This document shows, in pieces, positions 36,312 through 43,041 of a DNA stretch of 64,000 bases (position 1 is the stretch's first letter; each line of letters starts with the position of its first letter). This DNA comes from Intestinimonas butyriciproducens (GTDB lineage Bacteria; Bacillota; Clostridia; Oscillospirales; Oscillospiraceae). The stretch covers positions 2,108,001-2,172,000 of the forward strand of contig NZ_CP011524.1 of assembly GCF_004154955.1 (NCBI RefSeq), given 5' to 3'. Under the pieces are notes generated by a model. It saw only the letters and a program-made list of their open reading frames with translations, searched no databases and was not told the origin of the DNA. The translations under genes were made by a program, and so were the position numbers.

Positions 36312-38588
36312 TTGGATATCTACGACATTCTAAGCCGCCTAGAGGGTGTGACAGGTGGAGGCGGCCAGTATTCGGCCAAGTGCCCTGCCCACAGCGACCA
36401 GCACAACAGCTTATCGGTATCTATCGGAGAGAACGGGCAAGTCCTGCTTCACTGCCATGCCGGATGCGGGCCCCAAGAGATCGTGGCGGCGATGGGGCTG
36501 ACAATGCGGGACCTGTTCGCGGAGATCACCCCCGACAAGGCGTTCCCGGTCTACAGCGCTCCCAAGGGGAACAGGCCCACGGCCAAGTTCGAGGCTGAGT
36601 ACATATACCACGGCGGAGATCTGAAAAAGGTCAAGATGCGGCAGACGGACGGCGGCAAATACTTTGCCTGGAGGCACCTGAAGGACGGCCAATGGGCAAA
36701 GGGACGCAATGGCATAGAGCCGGGGCTTTATACCTCCACGGGCGGCGGAGCGCTCCCCAGAGCGGTGTTTCTGGTCGAAGGGGAGAAGGACGTGGACACC
36801 CTGAAAGGGCTGGGAATGGCCGCCGTGAGCCTCCCGGACGGGGCCAAGAGCAAATGGCGGGCGGAGTATGGGAGAGCCCTGGAGGGCCGTGAGGTGGTCC
36901 TGATCCAGGACAACGACGACGCCGGAAAGGCGTTTGTCCAGATGGTGGCCGGGGAGCTACGTGGGCGGGCCTCCAGTCTTAAGGTGCTGGACCTTTCCGC
37001 CTGCTGGCCGGATATCCCGGAGCATGGAGATTTTACCGATCTTGTGGTTCGGTTCGGGGCCGGAAGCGCACTGAGAGCCGTGCAGACGCTGGCCCAGGAT
37101 GCGCCGGAGTGGGAAGCGCACACCTCACCGGAGTGGGAAGCGCCGCTCCCCTTTGACACCATAGACACCCCGGACTTCCCCACGGAGAGTCTACCGGGGC
37201 CGCTGTCCGCCTTTGTGGAATGTCTGGCGGAGAGCACCCAGACCCCGGAGGAAATGGCCGGTATTCTCTCCCTGGGGGTCTTGGCGACGGCGTTCCAGTC
37301 CAAGTATGAGGTTGAGATCACCCCGGACTGGCGGGAACCCCTGTGCCTCTATTCCGTGGCCGTGGCCCCACCTGGAGAGAGAAAGAGCGCTGTGATCTCC
37401 GCCCTGGCAAGGCCGGTCTACGAATACGAGGCCGAGCGCCGGGAGTTTGAGGCCGCCGAAATCGCACAGAACCAGACCGAGCGGGCCCTGTTGGAAAAGG
37501 CGCTGCAAGCCGCCCAGACCAGGGCCACCAAGGGGAAAAAGGCAGACCAGGAGGCCGGGCGTGAGGAAGCCCTTGCACTGTCCGCCGAGCTGGCGCAGTT
37601 CCAGGACAAGCACCCCTTCCGCCTTTTAGTGGACGACACAACCCCGGAAAAGCTGGTGGACCTTATGGATATGCAGGGCGGGAGTATCACTGTGGCAAGC
37701 GCCGAGGGCGGTGTGTTCGACAGCATGGCCGGACGGTATGACAAGGGGGCCAACTTTGACGTTTACCTGAAGGGCCACGCCGGGGACCCTATCACCGTGG
37801 ACCGCATCGGCAGGAAACCCAACCACATCAAAGACCCACGGCTTACCATGATGCTCACTGTGCAGCCGGAAGTTTTGGGCGGGCTCATGAACAACGCCAC
37901 CATGCGTGGGCGGGGGTTGTGTGGGCGTTTCCTCTATGTGATGTGCAAGTCAAAGGTGGGACGACGGGAGATATCCCCAGACCCGGTGCCGGAATTGGTG
38001 CGGGCAGGATATCACCAGTTTGTACGGCGTATTCTGGACGACCAGGGCAGCGGAGTGATTCGCCTGAGTCAGGAGGCCGACCGCATCCGCAAGGACTATG
38101 CAGCGCATGTTGAACGCAAGTTGGGGAACGAATGGGAGTTCATGCGCGACTGGGGCGGAAAGCTGGTGGGGGCCACAGTGAGAATCGCTGCGCTGTTCCA
38201 TGCCGCAACAGCGCAGGGAGAGCCATCAGAAACGCCGATAAGCCCGGAGACCATGGCGGCCGCCGTAAAAATAGCTGAGTTCTTAGGCCCACACGCCGAG
38301 GCCGCCTATCAGGTCATGGGCGCCGATCAGGACTATGAGGACGCCAAGTATCTGTGGCACAGGATAGAGGGCACCGGAGAGGATGAGCTTACCAAGAATC
38401 AACTATTACAGTTGACCCGTGGTAAGTTCAAAAAAACCGAAAATATGGAACCTGCGCTGCTAGGTTTGATTGATATGGGTTATATCCGCCGGGAAACTCG
38501 AAAGACAGGAAGCAAAGGCAGACCGAGCGAAATTATCATAGTGAACCCCTGTGCAGTTAATACAGTAAATACAGGAAAATGCGGCTGA
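36312..38588 (+). CDS. Primase / DUF3987 replication protein of element 2
   Basis: 758 residues from TTG 36312. N-terminal CHC2-type zinc finger (CPAHSDQ...LHCHAGC, about 24-54), a TOPRIM domain with VFLVEGEKDVDTL and VLIQDNDDAG (about 155-210), then a DUF3987 helicase-like region (about 290-700) with a Walker-A-like APPGERKSAV and a coiled-coil insert rich in Ala/Glu. It should prime and unwind during replication of the excised element. Only one base separates it from the gene before. Complete and with no lesions. Confidence 0.88.
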   Translation: MDIYDILSRLEGVTGGGGQYSAKCPAHSDQHNSLSVSIGENGQVLLHCHAGCGPQEIVAAMGLTMRDLFAEITPDKAFPVYSAPKGNRPTAKFEAEYIYHGGDLKKVKMRQTDGGKYFAWRHLKDGQWAKGRNGIEPGLYTSTGGGALPRAVFLVEGEKDVDTLKGLGMAAVSLPDGAKSKWRAEYGRALEGREVVLIQDNDDAGKAFVQMVAGELRGRASSLKVLDLSACWPDIPEHGDFTDLVVRFGAGSALRAVQTLAQDAPEWEAHTSPEWEAPLPFDTIDTPDFPTESLPGPLSAFVECLAESTQTPEEMAGILSLGVLATAFQSKYEVEITPDWREPLCLYSVAVAPPGERKSAVISALARPVYEYEAERREFEAAEIAQNQTERALLEKALQAAQTRATKGKKADQEAGREEALALSAELAQFQDKHPFRLLVDDTTPEKLVDLMDMQGGSITVASAEGGVFDSMAGRYDKGANFDVYLKGHAGDPITVDRIGRKPNHIKDPRLTMMLTVQPEVLGGLMNNATMRGRGLCGRFLYVMCKSKVGRREISPDPVPELVRAGYHQFVRRILDDQGSGVIRLSQEADRIRKDYAAHVERKLGNEWEFMRDWGGKLVGATVRIAALFHAATAQGEPSETPISPETMAAAVKIAEFLGPHAEAAYQVMGADQDYEDAKYLWHRIEGTGEDELTKNQLLQLTRGKFKKTENMEPALLGLIDMGYIRRETRKTGSKGRPSEIIIVNPCAVNTVNTGKCG

Positions 38589-38654
38589 CTGCTAATTTAC
38601 TGTATAAACTGTATTTACTGAACAGCATTCCATATTTGAAAATAGGGGGCGATC

Positions 38655-38993
38655 CTGACGGGCAGAACATCCCAACGGAAGGGGGCGGCGGGCGAGCGGG
38701 AGCTTTCCGCCCTCCTCCACCAACACGGCTATGAGATCGAGCGGGGCGGCTCCCTCAGCTTCGGGGAGGTCCCCGACCTTGTGGGCCTCCCTGGGGTACA
38801 TATTGAGGTCAAGCGGGTGGAACGGCTGAATTTGGGAGAGGCAATGGCCCAGGCCATCCGAGACGCCGAGCGGTTTCAGGATGGAGCCCCGGCCCTTTTC
38901 CACCGGCGCAACCGGCAGCCTTGGCTGGTGACGATGTGCCTCCAGGATTGGCTGAGCCTCTATGACTGCCAGAAAAGCGATGGATTCACATAG
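38655..38993 (+). CDS. PDDEXK-type small nuclease, read from a CTG codon
   Basis: 112 residues. A nuclease core is visible: GAAGERELSALL, then a PDLVGLPGVHIEVKR segment (D...ExK) and the basic C-terminal RRNRQPWLVTM. This suggests a Holliday-junction-resolvase-like enzyme. The family sequence begins right at CTG 38655 with AGGGGG 5 bases before it, and an in-frame TAG at 38643 leaves only GGG GCG ATC CTG as possible starts. A rare CTG (or ATC) start is therefore forced, unless translation begins inside at GTG 38781, which would lose the first motif. Confidence 0.75.
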   Translation: MTGRTSQRKGAAGERELSALLHQHGYEIERGGSLSFGEVPDLVGLPGVHIEVKRVERLNLGEAMAQAIRDAERFQDGAPALFHRRNRQPWLVTMCLQDWLSLYDCQKSDGFT

Positions 38994-39012
38994 TATTTAG
39001 GCATAAAAGAAG

Positions 39013-39609
39013 GTGATAGAAATTTACTGGGGAACGAATAACGGTGGCTGGAATAAGACCCACGGCCAGATTGAACGGACACCACGGCTTGATTCTTTCG
39101 AGCTGGCTCAGATCGACACATGGGGGGAACTGTTCTTTTGCGGGACCTGTAAGTCTATAGAGGTTTACTATGTCCCCGGAGATGAGAAATGTACCATAGC
39201 GCCCTCTGGAGCAAATCTTGACATAGATATTTCAAAGAAGCACAACGGGTACGGCGGGAGCCAAATCTATTTTCTGTGCCCACAGTGTGGGTGCCGGGTG
39301 CGGTATCTGTATCTATTGACCGGGCGGCGTCTATGGTGCCGGGCATGCAGCCGGTTGAATTACAAATCACAGCAGCGGACACGAGACAGCATGGACGGCT
39401 ATGACCAGGGCTTGGCACTGGTTGAAACGCACTTGGAGCCGCCGCCCTGCCGGATTGATGGATTTAGCTTTTGCGATTGGGTGCCAGATCGTCCCCGGTA
39501 TATGCACCAGACCACATACAAGCGGTATTTGCGGCGCTTCCTGAGGTACAGGGAGCAGTACGCGGCGAGGACCGCGGCAGACCTTCAGCGCCTTTTAAGG
39601 CGGCTTTAA
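39013..39609 (+). CDS. Zinc-ribbon protein of element 2
   Basis: 198 residues from GTG 39013 (AGAAGG upstream). Four Cys pairs can be seen: FCGTC, then CPQCGC and CRAC flanking VRYLYLLTGRRLW, as in a family of phage and island proteins with a treble-clef/zinc-ribbon core ending in LNYKSQ. The C-terminus is a basic helix (RRFLRYREQYAARTAADLQRLL). Likely DNA- or RNA-binding; role unknown. Confidence 0.8.
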   Translation: MIEIYWGTNNGGWNKTHGQIERTPRLDSFELAQIDTWGELFFCGTCKSIEVYYVPGDEKCTIAPSGANLDIDISKKHNGYGGSQIYFLCPQCGCRVRYLYLLTGRRLWCRACSRLNYKSQQRTRDSMDGYDQGLALVETHLEPPPCRIDGFSFCDWVPDRPRYMHQTTYKRYLRRFLRYREQYAARTAADLQRLLRRL

Positions 39610-39919
39610 GACATTGAATCCCCCCTATCTTATTGGACAAGATGCCTTGGGGAGACCGGCGGGTGAAGTACAAATTTCCTCTCACGGGTGTACAAGCCCC
39701 CCCGGGGGTGTAGGCTGAGGCGGAGAGAGCGAGGCTAGACCACCCGGCCCCCTCTGGGCAGGAAAAAGTTTAGAAATGGGATTTTCCCCGGCAGACCGGG
39801 AGAAGCACACAATAGGGGCCGAGGATATCCACTCCCCGACCCCTTCTTTTACGTCTATCTGTGAGCCCTTGGAAAGAACTTGAAGATACAGAGCAGGACC
39901 ATTGAGAAGAGCAAATGAT
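39610..39919. other. Gene-free stretch of element 2
   Basis: About 310 bases between two converging gene groups. It contains a GC-palindrome (CCCCCGGGGG near 39690-39705) and two similar GTGAAGTACAA / GTGTACAA motifs around 39664-39695. No credible gene or clear terminator. Such a spot could hold an origin or packaging site, but nothing proves it. Confidence 0.4.
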
Positions 39920-40207
39920 TCAACAAACCGCCTCTGTAAAAACGTGCCTCCCCGTGGCTCGCATAGCCAGCGCGGCCAGCTCATCCCGCTCATTGACTAA
40001 CGATTCCCATACATGGGACAGGACCGCCCGCCATGCCGGATATTGTTCGCATACCGTTAAGGCGGCGGTGATCTCTGCCTCGCTCCCGTTGAGGTCAACG
40101 TTCTCGTGCTCAAAGATGTGGCTTAGGACCATTTCCAGGGTAGCGGCGATCTGGTCCAAGTGAACAATGGAGTCGTCCAGGGTAGCGCTCATTTTGATGG
40201 GGTCCAT
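39920..40207 (-). CDS. Small element protein of unknown function
   Basis: 95 residues starting MDPIKMSATLDDSIVHLDQI with AAGGAGG upstream. Acidic, all-helical; resembles small phage proteins without assigned role. Last of three co-directed small genes on the minus strand. Confidence 0.7.
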   Translation of the reverse strand: MDPIKMSATLDDSIVHLDQIAATLEMVLSHIFEHENVDLNGSEAEITAALTVCEQYPAWRAVLSHVWESLVNERDELAALAMRATGRHVFTEAVC

Positions 40208-40325
40208 GTAATTTTCCTCCTTGCTATTCTGGAGGGGGCCGTGGTACAATGGGCCTCAGCCCCCTTTGGAGTTTGCGTGGGCCTCTTGCATCGGCTTTGA
40301 CGGGCACGGATGCAAGGGGCTCTTC
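40208..40325 (-). promoter_or_regulatory. Structured leader between two small element genes
   Basis: Two hairpins: CTTGCATC (about 40286-40293) pairs with GATGCAAG (about 40309-40316), and GGGGGC...GCCCCC around 40226-40265. They may form an attenuator or RNA-stabilising structure before the 95-residue gene. Confidence 0.35.
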
Positions 40326-40595
40326 TCATGCCACGCAGAAGCGGCGGACACTGCTCTTTCTGGTGAACTGTTCCGCTACCTCGGGGAGGGTCTTTCTCAG
40401 GGCCGCAGCGTCGAATCTGGAAGCCTCTACGGTCTTCCAGGTGACCCTATACTCCCCGGCCCGCAGCTCCTCCGTGTCGCCCATCTGGGCCTTGATAGCG
40501 TCCTTGATCGCCTCCGCCTCGGCCTGGGCCTCCTCGATCAGGGCTTGGAGCTGGCGTAGCTCCCGGACCTTCGCCTCTACTTCGTTGACGCTCAT
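40326..40595 (-). CDS. Small coiled-coil element protein
   Basis: 89 residues: a coiled coil (VNEVEAKVRELRQLQALIEE) followed by a conserved tail (GDTEELRAGEYRVTWKTVEASRFD...FTRKSSVRRFCVA) that recurs in Firmicutes phages and islands. Function unknown. GGAAAGGAG precedes the ATG at 40595. Confidence 0.75.
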   Translation of the reverse strand: MSVNEVEAKVRELRQLQALIEEAQAEAEAIKDAIKAQMGDTEELRAGEYRVTWKTVEASRFDAAALRKTLPEVAEQFTRKSSVRRFCVA

Positions 40596-40663
40596 AACGA
40601 TCTCCTTTCCAAAATAAAACAGACGGCACCGAATACCCGGCACCGTCTGCTGTGTAGATCTGT

Positions 40664-40954
40664 TCAGTTGGCTTTCTTCAAGGCCGCAATCTCGCGGCTG
40701 TGCTTTCTGACAACGGCTTCAATAGCCGCAAGGCGGGTGTCTAATAGTTCGGCATCCTCTTCGGTCGGCATGCGACGGAGTATTTCGTCCTGGTTTTCGG
40801 CCAGAAGATTGAACCGCTCTTTGAACTCCGCATCCATCAGGGCCACAGTGCTCTTAGTAATACGCTGCTCCATTTCACTCAGCTTCTGATCGAGCCGCTT
40901 TTCCTGCTCCTCCATCATTTGGCCGATAGCCTCTAGCAACGCTTTATCATCCAT
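40664..40954 (-). CDS. Coiled-coil protein of element 2
   Basis: 96 residues, almost entirely a heptad-repeat helix (QMMEEQEKRLDQKLSEMEQR ... LDTRLAAIEAVVRKHSREIA). First gene of the minus-strand trio behind the promoter at 40975-41004. Role unknown; an oligomerising adaptor or tail-like structural peptide are both possible. Confidence 0.75.
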   Translation of the reverse strand: MDDKALLEAIGQMMEEQEKRLDQKLSEMEQRITKSTVALMDAEFKERFNLLAENQDEILRRMPTEEDAELLDTRLAAIEAVVRKHSREIAALKKAN

Positions 40955-40974
40955 CGGTATCACCTCTTGCATTG

Positions 40975-41004
40975 ATTATACGGTGTCGGATATTCGGCTG
41001 TCAA
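40975..41004 (-). promoter_or_regulatory. Promoter of the minus-strand trio in element 2
   Basis: Minus strand TTGACA (40999-41004), 18 bases, TATAAT (40975-40980): both boxes match consensus fully. Confidence 0.85.
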
Positions 41005-41118
41005 GGTGCATTGTGGGAGCCGGCGTCGATCTGGAATGTTGGTGAAGCTCGCGGGCCACCGCACCAGTGTGCCATCCGCCGGTTCGGGAAGTTCGTTCCC
41101 TGTCCCTCTTGCTGATAT

Positions 41119-41210
41119 AATAATACTATATTTACGCAAACATATCAATTGATATAATATACATATTTGCGCAAGTATATTTGTGCATAATATATATTTA
41201 CGCAACTAGA
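41119..41210. repeat. AT-rich iteron-like cluster of element 2
   Basis: Four copies of ATATTTRCGCAA or a close variant: 41128-41139, 41163-41174, 41177-41188 (ATATTTGTGCAT) and 41194-41205, in a stretch that is very AT-rich for this genome. The second copy contains the palindrome TTGCGCAA. The fourth covers the -35 box of the RHH gene. They may be operators for the RHH protein or replication iterons. Confidence 0.7.
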
Positions 41211-41225
41211 CATTTGGGGTATAAT
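41197..41225 (+). promoter_or_regulatory. Promoter of the RHH gene
   Basis: TTTACG (41197-41202), 17 bases, TATAAT (41220-41225). The -35 box lies inside the last iteron, so binding there would block transcription. Confidence 0.7.
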
Positions 41226-41282
41226 ATAGCTAGAATAAGGGAGCGTGTCGGGTTTTATGACGCCCCCAACGGAGGTGGAAAC

Positions 41283-41513
41283 ATGGGAGCATCCAAGGCC
41301 CAACAGCGGGCAACAAATAAGTACATTTCGAAGGCTTACGACCGCATCAACCTAACTGTCCCCAAAGGGGAGAAGGAGACCATCCAGGCTCACGCAGAGG
41401 CCCACAGCGAGTCCGTTAACGGCTTTATTAACCGGGCCATATCCGAGACCATGGAGAGGGATAAGGGTGCTCCTGGGGCTGCCGGAGAGGCCGGAAAACC
41501 TGATAAAAGGTGA
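41283..41513 (+). CDS. Ribbon-helix-helix (Arc/CopG-like) regulator of element 2
   Basis: 76 residues: basic N-terminal tail, strand DRINLTVPKGEKETIQAHAEA and helix ESVNGFINRAISETME, the Arc/MetJ pattern seen in antitoxins and plasmid copy or partition regulators. GGAGG precedes the ATG. No toxin gene is next to it. The repeats directly upstream are its likely targets. Confidence 0.82.
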   Translation: MGASKAQQRATNKYISKAYDRINLTVPKGEKETIQAHAEAHSESVNGFINRAISETMERDKGAPGAAGEAGKPDKR

Positions 41514-41552
41514 CACCGTTACGCGCGCGTGAGGGCGCAACGTAAGCAAAAG

Positions 41553-41607
41553 GCGGGAGCCCCCAGGCCATCACAGCCGGGCGGGCTCCCGCTCGTTTTT
41601 TCCCTTA
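41553..41607 (+). terminator. Terminator of the RHH gene, followed by candidate integrase arm sites
   Basis: GCGGGAGCCC (41553-41562) pairs with GGGCTCCCGC (41583-41592), then CGTTTTTT. Directly after it, TTTCCCTTA (41599-41607) and TTTTCCCTTTA (to 41620) resemble the arm-type motifs at the left end of the element. Confidence 0.8.
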
Positions 41608-41723
41608 TGTTTTCCCTTTAGACGTTTTCCAAGATGTTACTGTATTTGCCCCGGCCACCTGATTTCTTAGGGGGTAAGGGGCCAATTTTACTGTATCTTA
41701 CGGGGTATTCCGGGCCGTTTCTA

Positions 41724-41751
41724 ATATGCACTTCTCCTACATGGGGAAATA
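41724..41751. repeat. attR of element 2 (28-bp direct repeat)
   Basis: Identical to 33422-33449. The next base completes the TAG that was the original stop codon of the SLH-M15 peptidase gene. Confidence 0.95.
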
Positions 41752-41785
41752 GCGTCAGGCCGCGGCATCTGCCGCGGCCTGACGC
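41752..41785 (+). terminator. Stranded terminator of the SLH-M15 peptidase gene
   Basis: GCGTCAGGCCGCGGC pairs perfectly with its complement around a 4-base loop. It begins at the stop codon in attR, so before insertion it ended the peptidase transcript; it now lies 8.3 kb away from that gene. Confidence 0.85.
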
Positions 41786-41844
41786 TGCTCTCTTTCCAAT
41801 CGGCTCTCCCTACAGGCGCCCCGAACCCCGGCGGCGAGCCCCGT

Positions 41845-42414
41845 TCAATAGGCGGCCCGCACCGCCGTCTTTTCTTCCGTATCCCGCCGCAGTTCCTCCC
41901 GCAGCGCCCGAAGCCAGGGAAACTCGGCGGCATTTTCCTCTCCATAGACTAGGTTAAGCCCGTACTCCAATTCCGTCCAGGTCTCCAGCGGCGCCTCATT
42001 GTGCTGGAGCACGGCCTCCAACTTGTCCAGCGCCTTGTAGATCCTGGCCTCCGGCGTGGCCATGGCGTCCATCTCGGCAAAAAGCGCTTCCAATTCCCCC
42101 CGCACCGGCTGGGGCAGCGGTGCGAGCATGTCCGCTACCGCCCGCTCCTCCCGCTTTTCGTCGGAGGTCGTCTTTTGGAACGAGGGAATATCCCCTGTCA
42201 CCGCCTCTCCGAAGTCGTGGATCAGGCACATCCGGAGCACCCGTTCCATATCCGCTCCCGGAAACTCTCCCCGCAGGAGCAGGGCCATCACGCCCAGCCG
42301 CCAACTGTGGGCCGCTACCGTCTCATGGCGGCCCGTGGAGGTCCAGGAGTGGAGGGTATTGCATTTGAGACGCTCCAACACGTGCATGAAATCAAGAAAT
42401 TCCCTCTGCTCCAT
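41845..42414 (-). CDS. HD-domain hydrolase (YfbR / HDDC2-like)
   Basis: 189 residues with HD-fold metal ligands: HETVAAHSWRLG (His), CLIHDFGEAVTGDIP (His-Asp) and KALDKLEAVLQ (Asp). This pattern matches 5'-deoxynucleotidase-type enzymes that remove phosphate from nucleoside monophosphates. ATG 42414 follows GAAGGGAAGGG. Directly downstream of yjdF on the same strand and possibly cotranscribed. Confidence 0.85.
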   Translation of the reverse strand: MEQREFLDFMHVLERLKCNTLHSWTSTGRHETVAAHSWRLGVMALLLRGEFPGADMERVLRMCLIHDFGEAVTGDIPSFQKTTSDEKREERAVADMLAPLPQPVRGELEALFAEMDAMATPEARIYKALDKLEAVLQHNEAPLETWTELEYGLNLVYGEENAAEFPWLRALREELRRDTEEKTAVRAAY

Positions 42415-42448
42415 GTTTCCCTTCCCTTCTGAAGCGCAGGGGCCGGAT

Positions 42449-42862
42449 CTACCGGCCCCTGTGCTTCTCTTTTTTCTTCTGTCGGCGGAGCTGAAACCTG
42501 CGCGCCTCCTCCGCCTCATCCCGTCTGCGGCGGTCCTCCCGCCGCTTCCGTTTGTTCTGCTCCCGCTGGAGCGCGATCGCCTGCTGGGCCCTGGTCCCGA
42601 CTCCACCACGGAGCTGCTGCCCCGCCTTCCGCCGGGCCCGCTTGGGATTCGCCGCCTCGGCTCGCCTCACCCCCGTCACCGGCGGACTGAATCTCAGCTC
42701 CCGCCAGTGGCTCATGAGAAATGCATAGACCTCGTAATCTCTGGGCTCCGCGCCGAAGACAATCTTGCAGACCTCCAGCGTACCGCCCCATTCCCGCTCG
42801 AGCACTCCGATCCAGAAAGGCGCCTCAAAGCAGACGGTTATCCTTGCGTATCCCTGTTCCAT
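42449..42862 (-). CDS. yjdF: YjdF family protein (DUF2992)
   Basis: 137 residues matching YjdF: ITVCFEAPFWIGVLEREWGG, then FGAEPRDYEVYAFL, the NPKRARRKAG segment and a very basic tail ending KKKEKHRGR. Function unknown; in other Firmicutes the gene is controlled by the yjdF riboswitch, which responds to aza-aromatic compounds. ATG 42862 lies 10 bases after GGGAGG, and the long structured leader upstream supports that start. Confidence 0.88.
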   Translation of the reverse strand: MEQGYARITVCFEAPFWIGVLEREWGGTLEVCKIVFGAEPRDYEVYAFLMSHWRELRFSPPVTGVRRAEAANPKRARRKAGQQLRGGVGTRAQQAIALQREQNKRKRREDRRRRDEAEEARRFQLRRQKKKEKHRGR

Positions 42863-42869
42863 ATGCAGT

Positions 42870-43006
42870 TGTCCTCCCATTACCAGTATATCTGCGGAAA
42901 ATGGACGACCCATGGGAGGGAGGGCTACTGACAGCCGCCGGGGGACGGGACCGGTCCCCGGCGGGCCGTGGCCGGACTACCAACCTGCCTGTGTTTTTAT
43001 CTCCGC
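42870..43006 (-). promoter_or_regulatory. Structured leader, candidate yjdF riboswitch
   Basis: About 140 bases between a good promoter and yjdF. On the minus strand it holds a strong hairpin (GCCGGGGAC with GTCCCCCGGC, about 42935-42965) and a CCCTCCCTCCC run that can pair with the GGGAGGA ribosome site, a simple way to hide translation. Position and gene match the known yjdF-motif RNA; I could not verify the conserved core. Confidence 0.55.
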
Positions 43007-43012
43007 ATCTTT

Positions 43013-43041
43013 ATTTTACGACCAAACCCTCTGCCGGTCAA
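43013..43041 (-). promoter_or_regulatory. Promoter of yjdF
   Basis: Minus strand TTGACC (43036-43041), 17 bases, TAAAAT (43013-43018). The -35 box overlaps the stop codon of the upstream dehydrogenase gene. Confidence 0.75.

Larger units (their letters stand above)
33450..41751. mobile_element. Element 2: 8.3-kb tyrosine-integrase element, satellite-like
   Basis: Bounded by a 28-bp direct repeat. Contents: integrase and repressor (minus), divergent HTH proteins, a GTGA-linked small protein, a primase/DUF3987 replication protein, a CTG-started nuclease, a zinc-ribbon protein, three small minus-strand proteins and an RHH regulator next to AT-rich repeats. There are no capsid, terminase, relaxase or secretion genes, so it must be mobilised by a helper if it moves. 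All genes look intact. The host terminator of the target gene now lies just beyond the right repeat. Confidence 0.9.
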
